Positions 6,638 through 13,265 of a stretch of 15,200 nt of DNA are shown here, piece after piece. The stretch's first letter is position 1. Every line of letters starts with the position of its first letter. A program made the translations under genes and the position numbers. The notes below the pieces were generated by a model. It was not told the origin of the DNA and ran no database searches. It saw only the letters and a list, made by a program, of their open reading frames with translations. The DNA is from DATGUN01 sp035301285 (GTDB taxonomy: Bacteria; Bacillota; Bacilli; Bacillales; Amphibacillaceae): the NCBI GenBank assembly GCA_035301285.1, contig DATGUN010000010.1, positions 1 to 15,200 on the forward strand, given 5' to 3'.

Positions 6638-7426
6638 ATGAAGGGTATACCTGAAGCATTTATATTTGATTTGGATGGAACGATATATTTAGGCGATAAG
6701 CCGATCCCAGGCGCGGACGAAGTATTGAGACAGTTACGCGATAATGGGTCAAAAGTTCGTTTTGTGACGAACAATCCCCGATTTTCCCGGGAGCATTATG
6801 CCGATAAACTGAACGGTATGGGAATCAAGGCAGCTGTTGATGAGGTCGTGACTTCCGCTTGGTTGGCCGCTAATTACTTGAAAAAGAACCCATCGTACGG
6901 AAAAGTGTTCATGGTCGGCGAGGATCAATTGCGATCAGAACTTCTGAATGCGGGGGTTGAGGTCGTGGAAGAAGGTGAAACGGATACTGTGCTCGTCAGT
7001 TTTGACACCACATTATGTTATGAGCGACTCCAACATGCTTATCTCAGTATAAAAAACGGTGCGAATTTCATCGCGACAAATCCTGATTCAGTTTGCCCGA
7101 CCCCTGATGGTGGGCTCGTTGATGCAGGTGCCATCATCGCGGCACTGGAAGCCTCCACAGGAAAAAAAGTCGAGAAAGTCATCGGAAAACCGTCCCCGTT
7201 GCTAGGGCAATTGCTTGTTGACGAACTCGATGTCGCTCCTGAAAATTGTGTCGTTGTAGGAGACCGCTTGAATACAGATGTTCGGCTTGGCAAGCAGGCG
7301 GGGATGAATAGCATCTGGATCCGGGCACATAATGAAGACCTTCCAGCTGATTTTGAATACCAGCCTGATCGTATCATTCAATCCATTGCCGAACTGCCAT
7401 CTGTCATGTCAAGCCAATTGACGTGA
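6638..7426 (+). CDS. HAD-IIA (NagD-like) phosphatase
   Basis: Cytosolic haloacid-dehalogenase-type phosphatase, 262 aa, subclass IIA (NagD/AraL/p-nitrophenylphosphatase group). Motif I DLDGT has nucleophile Asp11 and acid/base Asp13; motif II is VTNN at 43-46; the Lys of motif III is 184 in IGKPSP; motif IV Asp209/Asp214 lies in VGDRLNTD. The large C2 cap lies between motifs II and III. The start is placed at 6638 because AAGAGAGGG (6621-6629) sits 8 bases upstream; an upstream in-frame start would lie inside the preceding terminator hairpin. Members of this group include sugar phosphatases and the eukaryotic phosphoglycolate/glycerol-3-phosphate phosphatase, so glycerol-phosphate dephosphorylation is a reasonable guess from context, not a demonstrated role. 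It is convergent with glpP. Confidence 0.85.
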   Translation: MKGIPEAFIFDLDGTIYLGDKPIPGADEVLRQLRDNGSKVRFVTNNPRFSREHYADKLNGMGIKAAVDEVVTSAWLAANYLKKNPSYGKVFMVGEDQLRSELLNAGVEVVEEGETDTVLVSFDTTLCYERLQHAYLSIKNGANFIATNPDSVCPTPDGGLVDAGAIIAALEASTGKKVEKVIGKPSPLLGQLLVDELDVAPENCVVVGDRLNTDVRLGKQAGMNSIWIRAHNEDLPADFEYQPDRIIQSIAELPSVMSSQLT

Positions 7427-7462
7427 TGGAAAGATATTGACTGAAAAGTGTTGAGCGAATTA

Positions 7463-7490
7463 AAAAAGAAGGTACCTCTACCTTCTCTTT
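7463..7490. terminator. Bidirectional terminator between the HAD gene and glpP
   Basis: GAAGGTA (7468-7474) and TACCTTC (7479-7485) form a 7-bp stem with a 4-base loop. Six As precede (7462-7467) and TCTTT follows, so the minus-strand transcript of glpP ends in a run of Us and the plus-strand transcript in a shorter one. It fits the convergent arrangement of the two flanking genes. Confidence 0.8.
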
Positions 7491-7497
7491 CCGTCAT

Positions 7498-8103
7498 TTA
7501 TTCCGTTGTATTTTCTAACGATGCCTTAATGGTGGAAGAGAGGTTCCATAATTCCGTTGAACTGCTGGATACACCTTCTGCGCCATTTTTCAGGACATGC
7601 GTGATTTCTTCTTCGGTATTAATCAGGCCAGCGGCAATCACAATCGGTTTGATATGTGATTCGATCTGTTTCCGGATATGCGGTACAGCAATCCCTGGAA
7701 GGATTTCCACAGCATCCGGTCTTGATTCCTGAATGGATTTGACACCTTGTTTAATGGAAGCTGTATCAAGAATGAATACACGTTGAATCGTCAAAAGCTT
7801 TAACCGTTTCGCGGTCTGAATGAGATTTGCGTGGGTGGTGACGATGCCATCCACACCAATATGATCAGCTAAAAATTGTATGCCGGAAGGGTCACGTTTC
7901 AATCCTTTGATCAAATCCATATGTACAAATATGAGATTGTCTGTTTCTTTGATTTTATCTGTCACTTCTTTTAATGTACGTAGATCAGCTTGGATAAGGA
8001 TAATGATGCTGCTTTCGGCTTTCAAGGCTTTATCCAGATCGGCTGAATCGGTCAAAGAAACGATGATTGGATTTTTTTTCAGTGCATATTCTAAAATGTC
8101 CAC
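7498..8103 (-). CDS. glpP: GlpP-family glycerol-3-phosphate-responsive antiterminator
   Basis: RNA-binding regulator of 201 aa (about the length of B. subtilis GlpP). In that species GlpP with glycerol-3-phosphate prevents termination in the leaders of glp operons. Recognisable family stretches are VHMDLIKGL (60-68), a DGIVTTHANLIQ region (85-96), TIQRVFILDT (105-114), EILPGI (133-138) and a final AAGLI (157-161), all in a TIM-barrel-like order. The N-terminus departs from the classical proteins. The start is a GTG; AAAGGGGGG lies about 11 bases upstream, which is a long spacing. It has its own strong promoter and terminator and is monocistronic. No glpF, glpK or glpD is visible, so its likely local target is the leader terminator at 80-121 (inference). 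Confidence 0.88.
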   Translation of the reverse strand: MDILEYALKKNPIIVSLTDSADLDKALKAESSIIILIQADLRTLKEVTDKIKETDNLIFVHMDLIKGLKRDPSGIQFLADHIGVDGIVTTHANLIQTAKRLKLLTIQRVFILDTASIKQGVKSIQESRPDAVEILPGIAVPHIRKQIESHIKPIVIAAGLINTEEEITHVLKNGAEGVSSSSTELWNLSSTIKASLENTTE

Positions 8104-8141
8104 TTGTCTGCGGGCCCCCCTTTAAAATATATAGCATAAAC

Positions 8142-8168
8142 ATTATACCACGTTTGAATAAATGTCAA
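8142..8168 (-). promoter_or_regulatory. Promoter of glpP
   Basis: On the minus strand TTGACA (8168-8163) is followed by TATAAT (8147-8142), both perfect, with an extended -10 TGG directly upstream of TATAAT. The spacer is only 15 bases, shorter than the 17 optimum, which the extended -10 could compensate. Its start would be about 30 bases upstream of the GTG codon. Confidence 0.7.
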
Positions 8169-8182
8169 CATAACCTTAGAAG
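8154..8182 (+). promoter_or_regulatory. Possible promoter of the Cof-phosphatase operon
   Basis: TTGAAT (8154-8159) and TAGAAG (8177-8182) are 17 bases apart, each matching four or five consensus bases. The element overlaps the divergent glpP promoter. It is a weak candidate, offered because the plus-strand genes from 8276 need a start somewhere in this 170-base divergent region. Confidence 0.25.
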
Positions 8183-8275
8183 GGGATTGTCCGGGTGAAC
8201 GTGGGTCAGGAAAATTTTTAGTACGTTGAAAGGATCGTGATGATAAAAAATCATGAATAAGGAGTTTCAATATAC

Positions 8276-9016
8276 GTGAGTGACTATCGACTATTAGCAT
8301 TAGATATGGATGGGACACTTTTGAATGATGAAAAAGACGTATCATCCGAAAATAAAAAGTGGATTCGCGCATTGGAAGGAAAAGACATCCCTGTTGTTTT
8401 GGCAACCGGACGTGGTTATCAGAGGGTGGCGCACATTCAACAGGAGCTGGGCATTAATCGACCGATGGTGTTGGTGAATGGTGCAGAAATTTGGAAAAGG
8501 CGTGGAGACTTGCTGGACAGGACGTTCATTCACAATGAAAGTATCCGTTTGCTGAGGGAAATCGCACTTCAGTATGGTGCGCCGTATTGGGGCTATACGA
8601 CAGAAGGTATGGTTAAACGGAAAGACTTCAGCGATGAAATGTTACAATGGCATTGGTTGAAGTTTGGGATCAAACATCAGGATGTCGATGTCATTGCCCG
8701 TATCCGGGAAGAAATTCTGGAGTCATTGGAAATTGTTTGTACAAGCTCCAATCCACATAATATCGAGTGTGCCCCCGCAGGATTGTCAAAAGAAACAGGG
8801 CTTGCGCACGTGTGCCGGTTCCTGGATATCTCAATGGAAGAGGTTGTGGCCGTTGGGGATAACCTGAATGACATGGAAATGATTAAAGCGGTGGGCATGG
8901 GGATTGCGATGGAGAATGCACCGGATGCGTTAAAGGAAATGGCTGCGGCGATGACATACACAAATGAACAGGATGGGGTCGCCCATGTCATTAAGCAGTT
9001 ATTTTTTGATATGTAA
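8276..9016 (+). CDS. Cof-type HAD phosphatase
   Basis: Cytosolic phosphatase of 246 aa, HAD subclass IIB (Cof/YidA group). Motif I LDMDGTLL gives nucleophile Asp10 and Asp12; motif II ATGRGY follows; Lys172 (LSKETGL) serves motif III; motif IV is VGDNLNDMEM with Asp195 and Asp199, followed by the typical GMGIAMENAPDALKEMA tail. The protein is shorter than the common 270-290 aa members, with a reduced C2B cap. The start is GTG at 8276, preceded by AAGGAG (8259-8264) at a rather long 11-base distance. These enzymes act on varied sugar or nucleotide phosphates, and the substrate cannot be told. It leads a group with a GDPD and an EEP hydrolase and is divergent from glpP. Confidence 0.85.
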   Translation: MSDYRLLALDMDGTLLNDEKDVSSENKKWIRALEGKDIPVVLATGRGYQRVAHIQQELGINRPMVLVNGAEIWKRRGDLLDRTFIHNESIRLLREIALQYGAPYWGYTTEGMVKRKDFSDEMLQWHWLKFGIKHQDVDVIARIREEILESLEIVCTSSNPHNIECAPAGLSKETGLAHVCRFLDISMEEVVAVGDNLNDMEMIKAVGMGIAMENAPDALKEMAAAMTYTNEQDGVAHVIKQLFFDM

Positions 9017-9066
9017 GGGTATGTTCGTTTAATAAGAAGAAAAATCATTAAGGAAAGCAGGGATAC

Positions 9067-9783
9067 ATGATGTATATTATGGCACATCGCGGAGCGTCAG
9101 GATATGCTCCAGAAAACACAATGGCTGCATTCAGGAAAGGGATCGAAAGCGGGGCAGACTGCCTTGAACTGGATGTTCGGTTCACAAAAGACCGTGTACC
9201 TGTCATCTGTCACGATGCACATATCGGTCGGGTGAGCAATGGCGGGAAGCAATTTGTCAGTGATCTCACATATGATGAGCTGACCGAGTATGACTTTGGT
9301 TCATGGTTTTCGGATGCATTTGCTGGTGAAAAAATCGCTTTATTTGAAGACGTATTAAAAGAAGCGGCGAAGAGCGAAATCAATTTAAATATCGAATTAA
9401 AATATGGTCCCGATATACCTGAAGGCCTGGAGAAAACGGTGTTGGATCTCGTCTACACGTATCATATGGAAAAACGCTCCATGTACTCTTCGTTTGACCA
9501 TATCAGTCTGCAGCGGTTATATCAGTTGGATAACACAGCTAAGATTGGCTTGATCTTTCATATGAATCTCGTCAACCTCTTCGATTATATAAAGAACTGT
9601 GAGATGGACGTATTCAGCATACATCCAAACTATTTCTACATTACGGATGACATGGTAAAGCAAGCACACGAACAAGGAATGAAAATCAATGTATATACAT
9701 TGGATGATCCAAGCTATGTCGATAAATATAAGAACATGGGTGTTGATGGACTGATTACAAATAAACTGTTGGATTATAAATAA
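9067..9783 (+). CDS. Cytosolic glycerophosphodiester phosphodiesterase (first copy)
   Basis: Hydrolyses glycerophosphodiesters to sn-glycerol-3-phosphate and an alcohol, in the cytosol since there is no signal peptide. All family residues are present: His7-Arg8 in HRGASGYAPENT, Glu34 and Asp36 in LELDV, the catalytic His49 in CHD, and NIELK for the later metal/substrate site. At 238 aa it matches short UgpQ/YhdW-type enzymes. Two adjacent ATG codons (9067, 9070) are possible starts; AAGGAAAG and AGGGA precede them. It is a paralog of the gene at 12431, of identical length. Like UgpQ in E. coli, it could process diesters brought in by a Ugp importer. Confidence 0.92.
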   Translation: MMYIMAHRGASGYAPENTMAAFRKGIESGADCLELDVRFTKDRVPVICHDAHIGRVSNGGKQFVSDLTYDELTEYDFGSWFSDAFAGEKIALFEDVLKEAAKSEINLNIELKYGPDIPEGLEKTVLDLVYTYHMEKRSMYSSFDHISLQRLYQLDNTAKIGLIFHMNLVNLFDYIKNCEMDVFSIHPNYFYITDDMVKQAHEQGMKINVYTLDDPSYVDKYKNMGVDGLITNKLLDYK

Positions 9784-9886
9784 ATGCGTGTCCTAGACGG
9801 ATTCGAATGAACGGTTGGATTGGCAGTCAGTGACATACGCCGTGGTGGCATGGTCCACTTTCAACTCAGAAAGGACGGTTTGAATA

Positions 9887-10663
9887 ATGGCGGATATAAG
9901 AATCATGACGTTTAATATGTTGCATATCGATGATAATCCCGAAAATGATTGGAATGTCAGGAAAGAACTGATTGCGTCACTCATCCAGCGTGAAGAGCCG
10001 GATGTGGTCGGGACGCAAGAATGTTTGTATTCACAGGTAAATGATATCATCTCCATGCACCCGGAGTTTGATTGGATTGGAATGGGTCGTCAGGGCGGTA
10101 GTGAAGATGATTTTATGGCGATTTTTTACCGCAAAAGCCGTTTTTCAGTGTTGGCGTATAACCACTTTTGGCTATCGGATACCCCTTCCGAAATCGGCTC
10201 CATGACATTCGGCAATAAACTTCCGCGTATGGTCACATGGGTTCAATTTTTCGATAAACAGACCGAAAAATCGTTCTATCATATGAACACACATTTGGAT
10301 TATGTGTGTGAGGAAGCCCGTATAAAAGGGGCACATCTTATCAATGAAAAGGTCAAGGCATTCCAAGATGATCTTCCGGTTTTCCTGACTGGTGACTTCA
10401 ATACAGATGCCGGGACATTGCCTTATACCATTTTGACCAACCGGGGACCATTTAAAGATACGTGGGATGATGCGGAAGACCATATCAACCCATCAAGCGG
10501 AACGAAGAACGATTTTATGTATCCAGATGGCGGCGATGAGCGTATCGACTGGATTTTAGCTAAAGGTGTGAGGCGGGTGAAAAATATTAAAATCATTGAT
10601 GATGTGATCGACGGAATGTATCCGAGCGATCATTTTCCGGTGATCGCGGAGTGCAGGTTGTGA
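9887..10663 (+). CDS. Endonuclease/exonuclease/phosphatase (EEP) family hydrolase
   Basis: Metal-dependent hydrolase of 258 aa in the DNase I/sphingomyelinase-like EEP fold. Key residues are visible: Asn10 (TFNM), Glu45 (GTQE, metal), the HMNTHLD strand, Asp170 and Asn172 in TGDFNTD, and Asp248-His249 in SDHFPV. No signal peptide is seen, so it is probably cytosolic. Family members cleave nucleic acids, inositol phosphates or phospholipid head groups; the surrounding GDPD and phosphatase genes favour a small phosphodiester or phosphoester over DNA, by inference only. AAGGA (9871-9875) lies 11 bases before the ATG. The roughly 100-base gap after the GDPD gene contains no terminator, so co-transcription is likely. 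Confidence 0.82.
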   Translation: MADIRIMTFNMLHIDDNPENDWNVRKELIASLIQREEPDVVGTQECLYSQVNDIISMHPEFDWIGMGRQGGSEDDFMAIFYRKSRFSVLAYNHFWLSDTPSEIGSMTFGNKLPRMVTWVQFFDKQTEKSFYHMNTHLDYVCEEARIKGAHLINEKVKAFQDDLPVFLTGDFNTDAGTLPYTILTNRGPFKDTWDDAEDHINPSSGTKNDFMYPDGGDERIDWILAKGVRRVKNIKIIDDVIDGMYPSDHFPVIAECRL

Positions 10664-10825
10664 TGGGGGTGCATAATCACGTGAAGGATGCTGCACTCGC
10701 GGATCAATGCACATAAAGTTACATACAAAATGGTTTTAAGACGATTTTTGTAAAAAACCCTTCCGTTTAAGATAGACGACTGGAAAACGATCATTGCAAT
10801 CATTGCAATTCCTGCGATTTCCATG

Positions 10826-10849
10826 CATAATAAGAGTAACTCTATTATG
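10826..10849 (+). other. Hairpin in the second binding-protein leader
   Basis: CATAAT plus AGAG pairs with CTCT plus ATTATG (10 bp, one bulged A, 3-base loop TAA). There is no U run, so it is not a terminator as such. Its outer arms share GCATAAT...ATTATG with the leader terminator at 80-121, which could mean a common RNA target or be chance in AT-rich DNA. Confidence 0.5.
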
Positions 10850-10947
10850 ATGCTTGCGGTATGTAAAATCTTCCGCTAGCATTCTATGAAAATGCATACA
10901 GACATAGATGGTGTGAAGATGATGCGAACTATTTTTTATATGAATAA

Positions 10948-10961
10948 TGATAACGATTTCA
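10948..10961 (+). promoter_or_regulatory. cre site upstream of the second binding-protein gene
   Basis: TGATAACGATTTCA fits TGWAANCGNTNWCA at all fixed positions but one (T for A at position 4). It lies 136 bases before the ATG, close to where a promoter would be expected. Together with the site at 14-27 it suggests that both binding-protein operons are under CcpA control (inference). Confidence 0.6.
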
Positions 10962-11097
10962 CTTTTGCCATCGAGTCCATTTATCAGAGGCATTTTCTAT
11001 GGGAGTCTGGATCTATCAGTCTCTCAAAAAGAACAGAGAAAGCTTGATGTACGTTCACTCAAGAATTAAAAAAACAGAAAAAAGGGGAGAATCTATC

Positions 11098-12414
11098 ATG
11101 AAAAAAATAACGATCAGTATGATTGCAATACTTTTTGTACTGTCACTTGCACTATCCGCTTGTACAAATAGCGAAGGAAACGGCGGTTCATCCAACGGTG
11201 ATTCCGGTGATAAAACAACTGTTCAGTTTTGGCATTCAATGACTGGGGATAACGAGAATGCGCTGGAAGAAATCGTCGATGATTTCAACGACCAATCTGA
11301 CGATGTACATGTGGAGGCGACGTTCCAGGGAAGTTATGACGAATCTCTTACAAAGCTCCGCGCTCTTGGTGGATCAGAAGAAGCACCGGCACTCGTTCAA
11401 GTATTTGAAATCGGGACAAAGTTCATGAGTGAAAGTGATTTTGTCACACCGATGCAAGAATTCGTTGATGACGATGATGACTTTGACCTGGATAGTCTGG
11501 AAGAAAGTATCTTGAACTATTACACAGTCAATGATGATCTTTATTCGATGCCGTTTAATTCATCGAATGCGGTTATGTTCTATAACAAAGATATGTTTGA
11601 AGACAAAGGACTGGACCCTGAAGATCCCCCGGCCACATTCTCAGAAATGGAAGATGCTGCCGAGAAGTTGACGGATGATGACACATATGGTTTTACCATG
11701 GCTACCATCGGCTGGTTCGTCGAGCAATTACTTGCCAACTCTGAAGCGCTTTACTTGGATAATGAAAACGGACGGTCCGATGATGCAACAGAGGCACTCG
11801 TCGATTCGGATGAAGGGGTAGAAATCTTCAACTGGTTGAATGACATGAATCAAGCGGGCACGTTCAAAAACTATGGCGGTGATTGGGAAGACCCAAGAGG
11901 TCCGTTCTTCGCTGAGCAAGTCGGAATGTACTTTGATTCAACGGCTAATACAGCTGAAATCATCAAGAACTCCGATTTTGAAGTTGGAACAGCGTTTTTG
12001 CCGGCTCCTGATGGCCAAGATCCAAACGGTTTGATCATTGGTGGCGCATCGACATGGATGACAAATAAAGTGGATGATGACGTGCAGGAAGCGGCTTGGG
12101 AATTTGTCAAATATACAACAGAAGCTGATGTTCAAGCAAAATGGGCAGCGGCGACAGGTTATTTCCCGACGAATCCTGACTCGTATGATGAGGATGTATT
12201 GAATGATGTATACGAGGAATATCCGCAGTATAAAACAGCAGTCGATCAGTTGGAAGAAACCAATGTCAATCCAGAAACAGCTGGTCCGTTGACTGAAGCC
12301 ATGCCAGAAGCAAGAAAAATCATAGAAGCGTCGCTCGAGGGAATGTATGATGGTCAAGACCCTAAAGAAGCAGTAGAGGAAGCGGCGGAAAAAATCACGG
12401 AAGCATTAGACTAA
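11098..12414 (+). CDS. ugpB: UgpB-like glycerol-3-phosphate-type binding lipoprotein
   Basis: Extracellular binding lipoprotein of 438 aa: signal peptide 1-21, lipobox LSAC with Cys22, then a Gly/Ser/Asn linker. The start at 11098 is supported by AAGGGGAG a few bases upstream and by a standard MKK signal-peptide beginning; an in-frame start near 10999 would add a non-signal extension. Compared from memory with E. coli UgpB, it keeps QVFEIGT (Glu104), PFNSS (154-156), IGGASTW (Ala317, Trp320) and ATGYFPTN near the C-terminus, which surround the glycerol-3-phosphate pocket. It is therefore the more canonical of the two binding proteins. It has no permeases of its own beside it, so sharing the pair at 272-1983 is inferred. 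It is highly acidic. GDPD2 follows after 16 bases. Confidence 0.9.
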   Translation: MKKITISMIAILFVLSLALSACTNSEGNGGSSNGDSGDKTTVQFWHSMTGDNENALEEIVDDFNDQSDDVHVEATFQGSYDESLTKLRALGGSEEAPALVQVFEIGTKFMSESDFVTPMQEFVDDDDDFDLDSLEESILNYYTVNDDLYSMPFNSSNAVMFYNKDMFEDKGLDPEDPPATFSEMEDAAEKLTDDDTYGFTMATIGWFVEQLLANSEALYLDNENGRSDDATEALVDSDEGVEIFNWLNDMNQAGTFKNYGGDWEDPRGPFFAEQVGMYFDSTANTAEIIKNSDFEVGTAFLPAPDGQDPNGLIIGGASTWMTNKVDDDVQEAAWEFVKYTTEADVQAKWAAATGYFPTNPDSYDEDVLNDVYEEYPQYKTAVDQLEETNVNPETAGPLTEAMPEARKIIEASLEGMYDGQDPKEAVEEAAEKITEALD

Positions 12415-12430
12415 GTAGAGAGGTTTTACT

Positions 12431-13147
12431 GTGACTTTGAATTTTGCACATAGGGGCTCCTTGACGGAAGCCCCTGAAAACACATTATCAGCGATGAAAA
12501 AAGCAATCGATCACGGAACAAAGGCAATCGAACTTGACGTACAATTGACAAGCGACGGGCATTTGGTCGTCATTCACGATCATAAGTTACGTCGGTTCAA
12601 TAAAAAAGTGAAGGGGTTGGTAAAAGATTACTCCCTTCATGATCTTAAACAAATAGATGTCGGCTCATCTTTTTCAAGGGCATTTAAAGGTGAGACGCTT
12701 GCGACATTAGATGAGGTACTGGAACTTTGCCCAAAGGATATTTTATTGAATATCGAAATCAAAAATATTCCGGTGATATATGAGGGGATTGAGCAAAAGG
12801 TCATCGCTTGTTTACAGGAACATGATCGACTGGAACAGATTATGATATCTTCATTTGACCATGTCGCCCTTTATAAGACCCAACAATTAAAGCCTGATAT
12901 ACCGCTTGGCATGCTATTTTATTACAGGATACTGAAGCCGTGGGAATATGTCCGAAGTAGTGGGTTGGATATATACAGTGTGCACCCGAATATTGTATGG
13001 ACTGACAAGGAAACGATTCATGCCTGCCATCAATTGGGGTATAAGGTTTATCCTTACACGGTGAATGATGAAAACGTATATCGGCAATTGGTCGACCAAG
13101 GTGTAGACGGCGTTTTTACAAATAATCCCAAAATATTTTCACAGTAA
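12431..13147 (+). CDS. Cytosolic glycerophosphodiester phosphodiesterase (second copy)
   Basis: Cytosolic GDPD, 238 aa, releasing glycerol-3-phosphate from glycerophosphodiesters. The conserved residues align one-to-one with the first copy: His7-Arg8, APENT, Glu34-x-Asp36, His49-Asp50, then NIEIK and SVHPN. The loop after HRG is SLTE rather than ASGY, and the sequence is clearly diverged from the copy at 9067, so this is an old duplication rather than a recent one. The GTG start is preceded by AGAGAGG (12417-12423) 7 bases away. It lies 16 bases behind the second binding protein and before a terminator, forming a compact uptake-plus-hydrolysis pair that mirrors ugpB and ugpQ in E. coli. Confidence 0.92.
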   Translation: MTLNFAHRGSLTEAPENTLSAMKKAIDHGTKAIELDVQLTSDGHLVVIHDHKLRRFNKKVKGLVKDYSLHDLKQIDVGSSFSRAFKGETLATLDEVLELCPKDILLNIEIKNIPVIYEGIEQKVIACLQEHDRLEQIMISSFDHVALYKTQQLKPDIPLGMLFYYRILKPWEYVRSSGLDIYSVHPNIVWTDKETIHACHQLGYKVYPYTVNDENVYRQLVDQGVDGVFTNNPKIFSQ

Positions 13148-13152
13148 TCATG

Positions 13153-13201
13153 AGATAGGCCTTTTAGTTTTAAAAAAGCTAGAATGCCTATCTATTCTTT
13201 T
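13153..13201 (+). terminator. Terminator after the ugpB-GDPD pair
   Basis: AGATAGGC (13153-13160) pairs with GCCTATCT (13186-13193), with an inner TTTTAG/CTAGAA stem (one G-U) around an A-rich loop. ATTCTTTTAT follows. It ends the two-gene unit before the lipoprotein GDPD. Confidence 0.75.
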
Positions 13202-13217
13202 ATGGAAATAGAAATAT

Positions 13218-13231
13218 GGAAAACGCTCACT
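13218..13231 (+). promoter_or_regulatory. Weak cre-like site upstream of the lipoprotein GDPD
   Basis: GGAAAACGCTCACT agrees with the cre consensus core (AAACGCT...CA-type) but misses the first and last fixed bases. A shared TGGAAAACG-TCA string also occurs at 10781. No clear -35/-10 pair could be placed beside it, so this is a tentative site. Confidence 0.25.
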
Positions 13232-13265
13232 AGGAGATCGATTATCATGTCATGGGGATGTTTGT

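Larger units (their letters stand above)
10664..11097 (+). other. Long untranslated leader region upstream of the second binding protein
   Basis: No credible gene lies in this 434-base gap. It contains an inverted repeat GTGCAT/ATGCAC around 10669-10712 without a T run, two adjacent palindromes ATTGCAAT (10793-10800, 10802-10809), a stable hairpin at 10826-10849 and a near-perfect cre site at 10948-10961. Candidate promoters are weak: TTGCGG (10854-10859) with TAGCAT (10877-10882), 17 apart, or a lone AATAAT at 10943-10948. The size and content suggest regulated transcription of ugpB2 and GDPD2, but I cannot fix the start point. Confidence 0.5.

Noticed and set aside
10663..10716. Small 17-codon gene after the EEP hydrolase
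   Set aside because: It overlaps the stop codon by one base but has no independent support, no family and a sequence forming an inverted repeat.
10725..10757. Terminator after the EEP gene
   Set aside because: TACAAAA and TTTTGTA can pair, but the stem is all A-T apart from one G-C pair, the loop is long and no T run follows.
10736..10993. Minus-strand open frame of about 85 codons ahead of ugpB2
   Set aside because: No ribosome site, low-complexity His/Ile-rich composition, no recognisable family, and it overlaps the cre site and leader hairpin of the plus-strand gene.
10999..11097. N-terminal extension of the second binding protein
   Set aside because: It would bury the signal peptide behind 33 charged residues; ATG 11098 gives a normal lipoprotein signal and has AAGGGGAG before it.
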